Notes: a model not told the origin generated them from the letters alone. A stretch of 64,000 nucleotides of DNA from Marchantia polymorpha subsp. ruderalis (GCA_037833965.1 AP031351.1:31136501-31200500); one strand, 5' to 3'. Counted from the first letter of the stretch, positions 47,885 to 59,929 are shown. Program-made: numbers and translations.

Positions 47885-49021
47885 TGTAATAACCCACCAA
47901 AGGCTAAAACTGCAGTATGGTGGTAAAAAGATCGAACCCACAGGGACAGAGGCAACACACAGAGTACAAAGTGTCATGTTTAACAGACTTTTAGAGAGTT
48001 TGAATTCTCAGGCGACTGTCACTCCCAGAAATACTGCAAGTGCTCAACTCGGAGGCCACTCGGAGGATGCTCGACTCGGAGGTCACTCGGAGGATGCACA
48101 GTGCAGCGTAAGTCACTCAACACACACACCTAAAACTGGAAAAGCACAACTCGGAGGTCGGTCAGGACCTCCGCTTAGGATTTCAGGGGGAAAGTCTCTC
48201 AAGAGTACATTCAGAGGCTCTGCGGGTAGTGACTCCCACTCCGGCTTTTACAACCCTTCCGCTAGTTTCTGCTAGCGCAGGGAACCCGGATTGGACTTCC
48301 CCCTTCGGAACGAAGTCACTCATACGCGGTGGACGTCACCCTCAACTCACACCAAGCGCAGAGAATACAGGCCCGACTGAGAAACTCAACTGAGACACAA
48401 TCCAGTAACACACACACACCACAACAGTCTATTGAAGAGTTTGAATTCTTAGGCACTTGTCATTCCCAGAATTACTACAGAGGTGTGCCTTGAGGGTGCC
48501 TTCTGCAGCGTAACCTGAATTGATAACCAAGGTTTACACGAAGTAACAAAACTTCACTTTGGCATTCAGGGGAAATGTCCCGTAGGAGTACAATCAGGAT
48601 AAATCACTCGAAGGTGTAAGGGGGAAGTGCTCAAGTATCTAACTTGCAACCGGCTCTGAGCATCGGCAATCACCCGCAGGTGTAGATCCGCACTACTCAA
48701 GTCTCTAACCGGTATACTAGCTCTGAACATTCAGCCGAAGGCCTTCAGCTACAAAATGCGGTACCTTCACTAAGCTGTAGCTCCTCTACGTGGTGCCAGG
48801 ACTAAACGCACAAGCACGCCGAGAAAGTGAGTTCCTGATCTGCACTTCCGAAACTGGGAGAATCCCAAGGCAAAACGCCTTGAACTACTTTATACCCTCT
48901 AAGGTCCTAACTAACACTACGCTGCACTACCTGCTACTCTAAACGCCTACACGGAACCAAGCTACACTTCTGCACTTTGCAGATCCGGTACTGCGCCTTC
49001 TGCGCGACGGACTGCCGCGCA
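47885..49021 (-). mobile_element. LTR copy B (about 1137 bases), Tat-like Ty3 family
   Basis: Same LTR type as copy A, with TATA near 48888-48894 (minus) and end GGGTTATTACA at 47885. A short leader-like stretch (47863-47884) still follows it, similar to that after LTR A. It has a small minisatellite of ACTCGGAGG-type units at 48041-48097. It pairs with LTR C by sequence, and both are distinct from A and D. Confidence 0.8.
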
Positions 49022-50516
49022 CTATCTCCCTACCCTGCCAGTCTTCCGCTCGGCTACGCAACCCCAGCCGCCGAAGGACCCCGGTTACTTCCGACTCCAA
49101 GTGCGCCATAGTATCGCGCGCACCCGACAAGAAGGCCTCTAATTTCTTCGCCACTCGCCGCCGACTCCGACTGTCACCCTCCGTCAACGCCGCCGCCCGA
49201 AGCTCAAACTCCCTGAGCGTGGTCTTCTCTTGCGCCGCCACTTCCTAGTGGGTGTATCCTCTTAGACAGTGGGTCACCCGCGCCATCAACTCTTCTCGCG
49301 TACGATCCGCATCGCGCCGGCTGCTGCCTTCCACCTCTGCCAGCTGCATCTCCGCCTCCGCGCGCTGCGCCCTCAATTCCGCGCACTCGGATTGCAAGTT
49401 GCGCAACAACTCCTCATCCGCCTTGCGCGTGCTTTGACCTTGCTCTAATGCGCGCGTCTGGCGCGCAAGCTCCTCTGTTAGAATGCGGTTTTGTCTCCGC
49501 TCTTCCTGCAATTCCAACTCAATCTTTGCCCGCATTAGCTCGACATCCTCCTGGGCTTTCATCGCCGCATCCTCACGCTGTTGTTGCACGGTTTGTTGTA
49601 GCCTCTTCGTGATCGCCAGGTGCTGTTGGAGGGAAGTATTCTTCATCTCCAACGTTTGGCACCTAGTGGCCCAAATGGCCACCTTGTTTCTCGTCCTGTT
49701 CTTGACTAACTCCACATAAGACTGCGGTTTTCTAGGATTCCCGTACTTTGCTGCCTTGCGATCCAAATATCGCAAGAGTGGCATTATCTGCTCGCATAGT
49801 ACTCCTGTTGGCGTCCCACGCACAGAGTCCGCTTCCTGTTCTTCCGAACTCGTCTCATCCTCTGTTTCGAGGATTTCAGTCGCCACAGAAGCTCTTGGCG
49901 ACTCCCTGGAACTGTGGCGCGTGGCAGCTTCCGCCGCGACTGCCGCTCCACTCCCTGCTAAGATATCCAAGGCAGTGGGGGATCCCACTGCCTTAGCCTC
50001 TGCTCCGGCTTGATCTCCTGTTCTCGAAGGGGTCGGCGCCGCAGTCACTCTTGTCGCCTCTACACCGCCCACTTCTACTACCTGCTCCTCCGGCGCGATC
50101 TGAGCGGAAGGTGTCTTCGCCGGAGGTGTGTCCGCCGAAGGCGCCCGCACAATGGTCGCCGGGTCTATCCGATTCGTAGTCGGCGAATCTGGCCGACTCT
50201 CAGTTGACCGACTCGCAGTCGGCCGACTAGCAGTTGTCCGACTGGCAGTCGGATCCACTCTGCATGTCTTCACTCCACTTGGTCGCTTTGCTGGAGGCGC
50301 TTCCTCAGAAGCGTCTTCTTCCGAAGACGACTCTCTGAGAGTCGTTGGCTCTGCAACCAAACTCTCTTCTGCTTCCGGCCTGCTGTCCGGTTCAACACGC
50401 TGTTCTCGCCGACCTGCAGTTGGCCGACCTTCAGTCGCCCGACTCGCAGTCGGCCGACTCTAAGTTCGCCTGACTTCGTCCGAAGGCATCCGCGCCTTCT
50501 GCGCAGTGGGGTTCAT
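49022..50516 (-). pseudogene. Extra 3' ORF, C-terminal half, broken copy (subfamily B/C)
   Basis: Read minus, it encodes the Pro/Thr/Ser/Arg-rich middle with RPTASR-type repeats (built from CCGACT-AGTCGG palindromes) and the coiled-coil C-terminus up to LTR B. Its N-terminal part is absent here because LTR C and its element sit at its upstream edge (50516/50517). This is a clear nested insertion. It is broken in addition at a small number of places. Confidence 0.7.
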
Positions 50517-50777
50517 TGTAATAACCCACCAAAGGCTAAAACTGCAGTATGGTGGTAAAAAGATCGAACCCACAGGGACAGAGGCAACACACAGAGTACA
50601 AAGTGTCACGTTTAACAGACTTTTGGAGAGTTTGAATTCTGAGGCGACTGTCACTCCTAGAAATACTGCAGTGCTCGACTCGGAGGCCACTCGGAGGATG
50701 CTCGACTCGGAGGTCACTCGGAGGATGCTCGACTCGGAGGATGCTCGGAGGATGCACAGTGCAGCAGTAAGCCACTC

Positions 50778-50812
<35 letters not shown>

Positions 50813-51606
50813 GAAACTGGAAAAGCACAACTCGGAGGTCGGTCAGGACCTCCGCTTAGGATTTCAGGGGGAAAGTATCTCAAAAGTTCACTCAGAGGCT
50901 CTGCAGGTAGTGACTCCCACTCCGGCTTTTACAGCCCTTCCGCCAGGAACTAGCGTAGGGAACCCGGATTGGACTTCCCACTTCGGAACGAAGTCCCTCA
51001 TACGCAGTGGACGTCACCCTCGACTCACACCAAGCGCAGAGAGTACAGGCCCGACCAAGAACTCAACTGAGACACAATCCAGTAACACACACACACAACC
51101 TGAATTGATAACCAAGGTTTACACGAAGTAACAAAACTTCACTTTGGCATTCAGGGGAAACTTCCCGTAGGAGTACAATCAGGATATGTCACTCGAAGGA
51201 GTAAGGGGGAACTGTTCAAGTATCTAACTCGCAACCAGCTCTGAGCATCAGAAATCACCCGCAAGTGCAGATCCGCACTACTCAAGTCTCTAACCGGTGT
51301 ACTAGCTCTGAACATTCAGCCGAAGGCCTTCAGCTACAACATGCGGTAACTTCACTATGCTGCAGCTTCTCTACGTGGTGCCAGGACCAAATGCACAAAC
51401 ACGCCGAGAAAGTGAGTTCCTGATCTGCCCTTCCGAAATTGGAAGAGTCCCAAGGCAAAACGCCTTGAACTACTTTATACCCTCTAAGGTCCTAACTAAC
51501 ACTACGCTGCACTATCTACTACTCTAAACTTCTGCACGAAACCAAGCTACACTACTGCACTCTGCAGATCCGGTGTTGCGCCTCCTGCGCGCCGGACTGC
51601 CTCGCA
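50517..51606 (-). mobile_element. LTR copy C (about 1090 bases), Tat-like Ty3 family
   Basis: The minus-strand LTR ends at 50517 directly inside another copy's ORF. It has TATA near 51472-51480 (minus), an expanded ACTCGGAGG-type minisatellite at 50672-50755 and a (CA)n tract at 50777-50811. It lacks the second copy of the 55-base block that A, B and D carry, so the subfamily or this copy lost it. It acts as the 3' LTR of the element whose ORF lies at 51524-54260. Confidence 0.8.
50777..50811. repeat. (CA)n microsatellite within LTR C
   Basis: A long CA run, much expanded relative to the same place in LTRs A, B and D, which have only about 4-9 units. Confidence 0.95.
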
Positions 51607-54267
51607 CTTTCTCTCTACCCTGCCAATCTTCCAACCGGCTGCGCAACCCCAGCCGCCGAAGGACTACAGTCACTTCCGACTCCAAGTGCGCCATAGTGTC
51701 GCGCGCACCCGACAAGAAGGCTTCTAATTTCCTCGCTACTCGCCGCCGACTCCGACTGTCACCCTCCGTCAATGCCGCCGCCCGAAGCTCAAACTCCCTG
51801 AGCGTGATCTTCTCTTGTGCCGCCACTTCCCAATGGGCGTATCCTCTTAGAAAGTGAGTCACCCGTGTCACCAACTCTTCTCGCGTCCGGCTGCTGCCTT
51901 CCACCTCTGCTAGCTGCATCTCCGCATCTGCGCGCTGCGCCCTCAATTCCGCGCACTCGGATTGCAAGTTGCGCAACAACTCCTCATCCTCCTTGCGCGT
52001 GCTTTGACTTTCCTCTAATGCGCGCGTCTGGCGCGCAAGTTCCTCTGTTAGAATGCGGTTTTGTCTCCGCTCTTCCTGCAATTCCGACTCGATCTTTGCC
52101 CGCATTAGCTCAGCATCCGCCTGGGCTTTCGTCGCCACATCCTCCCGCTGTTGTTGCAGGGTTTGGTGTAGCCTCTGCGTGATCGCCAGGTGCTGTCGGA
52201 GGGCAGTATACCTATCCTGCAATGTTTGGCACCTAGTGGCCCAAGTGGCCACCTTGCTCCTCGTCCTGCTCTTGACAATCTCCACATAAGACTGCGATTT
52301 TCTGGAACGCGAGTACTTTGCTGTCTTGCGATACAAATATCGCAGGAGTGGCACTATCTGCTCGCACAGTACCCCTGTTGGCGTCTTCTGCACAGAGTTC
52401 GCTTCCTGCTCTTCCGAACTTGTCTCATCCTCTGTTTCGAGGATTTTAGTCGCCACAGAATCTCTTGGCGACTCCCTGGAACTGTGGCGCGCGGCAGCTT
52501 CCGCCGCGACTGCCGCTCCACTCCCTGCTAAAATATCCAAGGCAGTGGGGGATCCCACTGCCTGAGCCCCTGTTCCGGCTCGATCTTCGGTTCTCGAAGG
52601 GGTCGGCGCCGCAGTTACTTTTGTCACCCTTGCACCGCCCGCTTCTACTGCCTGCTCTTCCGGCGCGATCTGCGCGGAAGGTGTCTTCGCCGGAGGTGTG
52701 TCCGCCGAAGGCCCCCGCACAATGGTCGCCGGCCTTGTCCGATTCGCAGTCGGCGAATCTGGCCGACTCTCAGTTGACCGACTCGTAGTCGGCCGACTAG
52801 CAGTTGTCCGACTGGCGGTCGGATCCACCCTGCGCGTCTTTACTCCGCTTGACCTGCTTGCTTGAGGCGTTTTCCCTGAAGCGCCTTCTGCCGCAGACGA
52901 CCCTCTGAGAGTTGTTGGCTCGTCAGCCAAACTCCGTTCTGCTTCCGGCCTGCTGTCCGGTTCAACGGGCTGCTCAGTTGGCCGTCCTTCAGTCGCCCGA
53001 CTCGCAGTCGGCCGACTGTCAGTTCGCCTATCTTCTTCTGGAGGCATCGGTGCCTTCTGCGCAGAGGGGTTCGCCGACCTCCCCAGAATCTACGCGATTT
53101 TCTCCTCCTGCGTGGGCAGATACTCCGCCGGACTGGAGTACGCCCGGTCTCCTTAGTACTAGTTGGCAACACTACTTTGCGTGCCCTCTTTTTCGGCCGG
53201 CTGTGAGGCTCGTTGGTTGGCCGACTCCGAGTCGGTGCAGCGGGAGCTTCCGGCTGCCTGTCTTCAGGTCTCTCATCCCATTTCCGCTTCCGCGGTGCGC
53301 GCTCACTTCGACGCTCTTCTGCTGCTCTTGCCGGAGCCGGAGCCGGAGCTGGAGTTGGACTGGCAGTTGCTTCGTCCGGATCTGTGTCCACTTCGGCCTC
53401 CCGCAAGTATCTACATGGATAACTCCGGGTCAGCAGCGGAAACCGTGTCCGCTCTGAAGTTGTCAAACAACCCATCGCTCGATAAAACACGATCAGGTAA
53501 GGCGAAAGATGATTGAGGGTCCCTCCTCTCTCTTCTTGCGCATGTTGGCGCGTCACCTTCCACAGGAGCCGTGCCCAATGAACCAGAGCTCCTGACAACA
53601 CTAGCTCCACAAATCCCACTTGCCAACCATGCATGTAGGCGGTCTTGGTCGGCTGCAATATCTGAAGCAATGCAGTCGCGACATTTCTCCGCAATCGATC
53701 TTTGTAATCCCGCGTCTGTTAACCGTTCTTGGGATGCCTGGCAACTTTGAAAAGATCATTGTAGGAGACTTCTTCCTCCTTGGACACCTTCACGCTCTCG
53801 GCCTCGAAGAGGAGATACCCTTCCTCGCCTGCACATCTTCCTAACACCTGCGCCCAGTCACTAATGTCCCACCTCTCGGGATGTGGGCGGAATCCGCGCG
53901 AGGGCTTGTGTTTCTCCTGCAAATACTCGCGCACCATCTCTGGACACGTCCAATTCCATCCCCACAGGAGGAAATCAAGCTTCAACCTTGTCAACACATC
54001 TTGGAATGCGCGCAGACCGTTCTGCGGCACTCTGAGTGGAGACACTCGCAGCTGGGGGACCTTCGACATCTTTCTTGCTTTTCCTGCACACACACTGACG
54101 TTCTCCCTTCCGCTCGATCTCTCACAATCGCCGCTGCGCGTCGGCCGCTCAGACACTGACTGAAATCGCTCTCTCTTCTCTTGCGCGCTCAATTTCGCTG
54201 CTCGCAAAGTCTCTGCAAGGTCCGTCAAGATCCTCGCGCAACTCGTCTCCGCACTCTCTCTTCTCAC
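51524..54267 (-). pseudogene. Extra 3' ORF of a Tat-like Ty3 element, nearly full-length broken copy (subfamily B/C)
   Basis: Minus-strand fossil with the family's order: N-terminal domain (LPQNGLRAFQD-like and FLLWGWNWTCPEMV-like), NHLSPYLIVFY, a middle region rich in RPTASR-type repeats, and the coiled coil ending in the conserved tail that runs into LTR C. It is broken in about one or two places. Its middle-region palindromes differ in sequence from those of the A/D subfamily. Upstream lies its own palindrome-rich spacer. Confidence 0.75.
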
Positions 54268-54389
54268 TGCAGGTCTCTCCGCCCTTGCGCTTAATCTCTG
54301 AAGCTGGAAAACTCACAATCAAGAATGAGAGAATGAGACTGGAGAGCAGACTTTTCTTCTCCGAATTCAAGATCGCCCAACGCTCTCAC

Positions 54390-55056
54390 TAGGTACAATC
54401 AAACTTGATTACGCAGCCGGCTATACGGCCTAACGGTTCTCCCTCGCATGCTCGAATTCACGACTCCGCACTGCGCGCATTCGCATGCGTGAACGTTGAA
54501 CTTTCCCGCCGCATCGTCTTCCGGACTCGAGTTCGCCGCAGTGGAGCGTATGCTTCGACTATGTTGTCTTTTCCCAACCTGCCCATCGCCGGAGGCGTAT
54601 CGCCGCTGGCGTATTCCTTCTCCGTCGGCGCCTCGCTGGAGGCGCACATCAAGTCGGCGCGAATTACGCCGGCGCGTATTCGTACCACTTGTTTTGTCCG
54701 TTCTGCCCCGCATATCGCCGACGGCGCATATCCCGCCGGCGCATATCATGCCAGCGCACCCGCCTGTCCGCGCCACGTCGGAGGCGTACATCCGGCCGGC
54801 GCTTCTCTTTCGTTGCGTAGCCGCCAAAGGCGCTTCCGCCTCTGAGTTGATCTCCTCTTATGAGCGCGTGGTTCCGCCGAAGGCGCATCGCCAAAGGCGT
54901 ATGAGAGTCCTCTCCGATGGTGAACCCTAGCGCGAACAGCGCATGTCCGGACGCGAGTTTTCCGACGCTCATAACTTCCTCGTCCCTGATCCATCCCCGG
55001 CGCTCTTGGGCTCGTTAGAACGAGCGTTCCGAGCTCTTTTCAATGAAACCTTAATC
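54390..55056 (-). repeat. Palindrome-rich spacer (copy of subfamily B/C)
   Basis: Read minus, this starts with the family's shared opening block near 55050 (ttcattgaaaagagctc, then cgttctaacgagcccaagagcgcc). It contains many palindromic units with GGCGCC, GCCGGCGC and GGCGCATATC themes between 54530 and 54900. The element is cut at about 55060, where an oppositely oriented piece begins. Confidence 0.65.
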
Positions 55057-55069
55057 AAATAGAACTACC

Positions 55070-56032
55070 GTGAATTTTGATCGTTATGAAGGTTTCTCTC
55101 CCACGCCAACGGCGCATCGCCGAAGGCACACTCCTGGTCGGAAGCATTCAGAGGTCCTTGCCGGCTTCTTACGTCTTCAGCGACATCTCCTCCGGAGGTG
55201 TCTGTGCCGGAAGCGTACCTTCCCTAAGCGCCGGAGGCGCGTGGGTAAAGACACCTCAGCAAAGGAGATCTTGCCGAAGGCGTCGAAGGCGTTTGGCGCC
55301 GTTACGCCCAACTCCGTGATTCTTCGTGACCCGCGATCTCCTCAATTCACTCTATTTAACGTACCATTTCCTAACTACAGACACTGCTTCGGTACTTCTT
55401 TTTCAAAATTGTTTAAATTCTGCGAAAAAACAAAAAGTGTGTTACCACAATACCATGTAACCAGTGAAGACCTGGGACCTCCCAAGATCCATGTGGAGAT
55501 TGGAGGGTGCTATGTTCACAAGGTACCGGTAGACTTAGGATCGGAAGTTAACATAATGACGGAGGATACTGCGCGTGCCTTAGGGTTTAGTGTTTTTGAG
55601 CCTACAACGCGAGTGTTGAGGTTGGCGGATCAAACGCGGAGGATGCCTCTGGGTATGCTGCGCAATATCAGAACCAACATCGGAGGTCGGGACTTTCAAT
55701 TGACCTACATCATTCTGCAGCCTTTGATGAAGCGAGGATATGACATCCTACTCGGGCGACCATGGTTGTATGGTGCGCAAGTGCGATGTGACTGGCAGAG
55801 GCAGCGTCTGCGGTTTTTCGACCCCAAATATCATTCGAGGACCATCACCGTCCCTTGGATCAAGGTCTCTCATGAAGGAGAGACACCTTCGACGAGCGCA
55901 GGTTATACTTCGGGAGCGGAAAGTGATTCGTTGTTTCCGTCAGACTTCGATTGGACCCCCGACTTTGTGGAATTTGTCGCATGCTGCTCTGTCGAAGAGG
56001 AACTGGATCCTATCCAGCCGGACGATGATTAG
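55070..56032 (+). mobile_element. Retropepsin (protease) region of a Tat-like Ty3 element
   Basis: The plus frame has a retroviral-type aspartic protease pattern, with VPVDLGSEVNIMTEDTARAL (the DxGS catalytic site) and YDILLGRPWLYGA (the ILGRPW-type flap-strand motif usual in plant Ty3 elements). It lies upstream of a short RT stub on the same strand. Fossil; gag and most of pol are not beside it. Confidence 0.8.
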
Positions 56033-56169
56033 CAATTAACGGTAGGACTGGGAAGAAGTGAAACGAATCACACGAGTATTGTGGATCCTAGTGACTGTCT
56101 TGAAGTGCAACTCAGTCCTGATAAGAGCTTGAAGGTATCAAGCACGGTGACGGGAGAAGAGCTAAGGGA

Positions 56170-56295
56170 GGTATAGGCATTTCTTCACCACTATGTAGAT
56201 GTCTTTGCCTGGAGAATAGAGGACATGAAAGGAATACCTGCACGGTATGGAGAACACCGGATTGACTTATTGGAATCCTTCAGAATCTATGCAAT
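56170..56295 (+). mobile_element. Reverse transcriptase N-terminal stub
   Basis: Shortly after the protease, the plus strand shows traces of the region that opens Ty3 reverse transcriptases (a DVFAWRIEDMKGI-like stretch, then EHRIDLLE). The rest of pol is missing, and the palindrome spacer follows at once. The remains of this junction are also visible near 41460, so this internally deleted layout may be a feature of the subfamily. Confidence 0.6.
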
Positions 56296-56299
56296 TCCC

Positions 56300-57290
56300 C
56301 AAACGCCTTGACTTGGTTAGGATCTCGTTGAAAAGAGCTTAACGTGCTGGTTTTAACAAGCCCAAGAACGCCTGGAACGGATCAGGACTTAGGGAGTTGT
56401 GACGGTCGAAAGATAAGAAGACTTTTGCCTACGCATAGGCGAGGGAAGTTCGCCTACGCATAGGCGAAATGAGTTTGACGTCGGCGGGAAGTCCGCCGAG
56501 AATTTCGCCTACGCGGAAGGAATGCCGCCTACGCATAGGCGGGAGGACTTGCACCTACGCATAGGCGGACGGATTTTGCCTGCGCATAGGCACTTCGCCC
56601 TCGGCGGAAAATCCGCCTTCGGCCCTAGGAATCCGCCTTCGGGGTTGGAACTTGTACAGCGCCTGAGGCGCCAGCGCATCACGGTTAGGTGAGGACCCAA
56701 CGGAGTAGCGAATCCGTACGGACCGTACGGACTGTACGGACGGAACGGACGAGTGCGCTCTCGGCTGGTTGGAACTTCGGAGACAAGAGCGCCGACGGAG
56801 AGGCGAGAGAGATGGACAGACTAGACAGAGTCCGTTGACCGCGGTCAACGCTTTCGGCACAGCCGCCTTTGGCGCTGCGCCTACGGCGAGGGACCTACAC
56901 GTCTTCTGTGCGGAAGGTCAGCGCTTACTCATAGGCGGACGGAGACGCACAGGCGGATGGAGTTTGACGCCGACGGGAAGTCCGCCGGAAATTCCGCCTA
57001 CGGAGAAGGGAGTTCGGCTTCGGACCTGTGCGCGGACGAACGCCTTCGGCGGAGCAGGACCAGCCCGAGTCGAAGTACGAATGAGTGTAGCGCGTCGGCG
57101 AGAAGTACGCCTTCGGCGCTGCGCGACCATGGCCGTGGCGTAGTACGCTGGCGGAGTTCAAATTGCCATTTTGAGCGTGTGAGTGAAGGCGCGTCGGCGG
57201 AGCGTGAAGCCGCGTGTGAGAGAGAGGGCCGTTATACCTCCGAGCCGGCGCAGCCATCAAGTGATTCAACGTTCACGACCGAGAGCCGAC
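56300..57290 (+). repeat. Palindrome-rich spacer (copy 3)
   Basis: It opens with the shared block (aaacgccttgacttgg..., aacaagcccaagaacgcc). It is then filled with hairpins of the CGCCTA-CGCA-TAGGCG type (about 56427-56595) plus CGCC-TTC-GGCG units (about 56600-57120). It leads into the extra ORF on the same strand. The same CGCCTA-CGCA-TAGGCG hairpin reappears in this element's ORF near 58610-58725. Confidence 0.7.
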
Positions 57291-57291
57291 C

Positions 57292-58841
57292 ATGACACCC
57301 TGCGAGCGGACAAAGGACACTCCATTCTTGAATTTGCGATTTCAATTCCTTGTGCGAGCTGCGCGCGTCCACCTTCTAGCCAAGAGACGTTCTAGACACC
57401 ACCGCGCAGAGATTTACCCGGTGGCAGAGAGAGAATTGAGTGCGCGACATTTGGAATTGAGAGAGATTAGAGTTTGCAGAGGAAACAGAACCGCGGGCAA
57501 GAGGCTCGGGCATAGAAGAGAGAGGTTTGCGCAATCCGATTTCAACAACGCGATGTCGACGTCGATTAAGCTGCAGATGGTTCCACTCAAGCTTCCGCAG
57601 ATTGGGTTGCGTGCTTTTCAGGACCGGCTGATTGCGAGGAAACTCAATTTCTTGCTGTGGGGATGGAATTACGTGTGTGGAGACATGGTGCGCGAATGGC
57701 TGAGCGAGAGACAGCAACCTACGCGCGGATTCCGTCCGCACGTAGATCGTTGGACTGTCCACAATTGGGGACAAGCATTGGGATCGTGTGAAGGCGAGGA
57801 CGGGTTCCTCCTATTCGACAATGAGAGCGTCAAGGTGTCGAAGGCAAAAGAAGCCTCCTTCGTGGAATTGTTCAAGCGGGAGAAGTCCACCAAGTACGGG
57901 TACAAGACTCGGAACTACAGATATCGTTTCCGCAGAACCGTAGCGATGGCACTTCTGCAACTCTTGCAGCCGCACCGCACTACTTACATCACTTCTTGGC
58001 AAGTGTCCTTCGTGGAGCTCACATTGGCCGGAGCTCCAGTTCATTGGTCGCGTATCCTGCATAGGGTAATGAGATAGCATGCATTTGAGGAGCGGGGAGG
58101 AACGCTCAATCACTTCTCCCCCTTCTTGATAAACTTTTATTGGTCGATGGATTGCTTAACCGCGATCGAGCGTATTCAATTTCCGCCCTTGACAGTCGAC
58201 AATCCCGGGAGGTATGTGCGGGATAACGAAGTCGACACCGACGCGGAGGACTCTCAGACTTCCACTCCACCGGGTCAACAGGATGCGGGGAGGATAGCAG
58301 CACGAGTGCCGCGGAAGCGGAGATGGAGAGAGGAACCGGAGAAGGAGCAACATCAAGAATCAGCTGCTCTCACCCGGAAGCGGCCACTGCACAAGATCTG
58401 TAGTCGGCCAAAGCAGAAGGCGCGCAGGCTTTTGTTACCTGCCAGCAGCGCGGAAACGGCGAGGACCGCCGGAGAGAAGGAAAGTCCATCCTCGGAGAAA
58501 GATGGGACTGCGCGGACGGCAGAGGGGTCAGCGGACCACCCTACGCCCTCGGCGGAGGTGAGACGACCTTCGGGTCAGGAGCAACAACGTGCAGCACGGA
58601 TGAGTGTGCCGCCTACGCATAAGCGACTCCCTGTAGATAGGCGATTCCTTGCGGACAAAGACTTTCGCTTACGCATAGGCGAAGGAAGTTTGCCTACGCA
58701 TAGGCGAGCGCCTACGCATAGGCAAGACTCACCCCCGGTGCAACGCAGGAAAGGGAAGGAGCCGGCGGAAGATCCGCCTTTGGCTCAAGGGCCTTCGGAG
58801 CAAGGCCCTTCGGCGGTGAGATCGCCGGGATATGCGCCTTC
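57292..58841 (+). pseudogene. Extra 3' ORF, N-terminal half, interrupted by a younger element
   Basis: The plus-strand fossil starts with the family N-terminal domain (LPQIGLRAFQDRLIARKLNF, FLLWGWNYVC, YITSWQVSFVELTLAGAP) and reaches the palindrome-encoded Pro/His/Arg-rich middle. It is broken in about one place, and it stops at 58841 where LTR D of a minus-strand element is inserted. Its remaining half is not visible and may lie beyond the right edge of the window. Confidence 0.75.
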
Positions 58842-59929
58842 TGTAATAACCCACTAAAGGCTAAAACTGCAATATAGTGGTAGAAAGGTCGAACCCACAG
58901 GGACAGAGGAACACACAGGGTACAAAGTGTCACGTTTTAACAGACTATTGAGGAGTTTGAATTCTCAGGCGACTGTCACTCCCAGAAATACTGCAAGTGT
59001 CCACTCGGAGCGCACTCGGAGGTCGCACAGTGCAGCGTAACACACACACACACACACCTGAAACTACAGAAACACAACCCAGAGATCCGTTAGGACCTCT
59101 ACTTCAAGATTTCAGGGGGAAAGTCTCTCACGAGCACACTCGGCAAAGCTGCGGGCAGTGAATTCCAACTCCGGCTTTTACAACGCTTCCACTAGCTTGC
59201 TGCTAGTGTAGGAAACCCGGTTTGGACTACCTACTTCGGATCGAAGTCACTCAGGCGCGGTGAACAACACTCTCAACTCACAAAACGCGCAGAGAACACA
59301 GGTCCGCACTGGAGGACTCACTGTGAAACATTCCAGTAACACAACAACAGTCTATTGAAGAGTTTGAATTCTCAGGCACTTGTCATTCCCAGAATTACTA
59401 CAGGGGTTACCCTCAAGGCACCTGCTGCAGCGTAACCTGAATTTACAACCAAGGCTTACACGAAGTAGCAAAACTTCACTTTGGCATTCAGGGGAAAAAT
59501 CCCAAAGGAGTACAATCAGAAAGAAACACTCGAAGGTGTAGGGGCGAAACTGTTCAAGTATCTAACTAGTCACTGGCTCTGAGCATCGGCAGTCACTCGC
59601 AGGTGCAGATCCGAACTACTCAAGTCTCTAACCAATGTACTAGCTCTGAACATTCGGCCGAAGGCCTTCAGCTACAAAATGCGGAACGCTAAGTTGTAAC
59701 TCCTCGTGCGTGGTGACAGAACTCAAGGACACAAACACGCAAAGGAAATGGGTTCCTGATCTGCACTTCTGATGGGAAAGAACCCCAGGCAAAACGCCTG
59801 GAACTATTTTATACCTTCTAAGTCCTACCAAACACTACACTGCACTACGCTACACGCCTGCGCGGAACCACGCTACACTACACTCCGCGGAACCTGTACT
59901 ACGTCTCCTGCGCGGCCGACTGCCGCGCA
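58842..59929 (-). mobile_element. LTR copy D (1088 bases), Tat-like Ty3 family, 3' LTR of the element to its right
   Basis: The minus-strand LTR starts TGCGCGGCAG near 59929 and ends GGGTTATTACA at 58842. TATAAAAT lies at 59806-59813 (minus). The 55-base block occurs twice, near 58938 and 59348. The last roughly 80 bases of the upstream ORF, including its stop, lie inside the LTR. The insertion is in the ORF of an older plus-strand copy. The partner 5' LTR must be beyond 64000, so age from LTR divergence cannot be estimated here. Confidence 0.85.
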
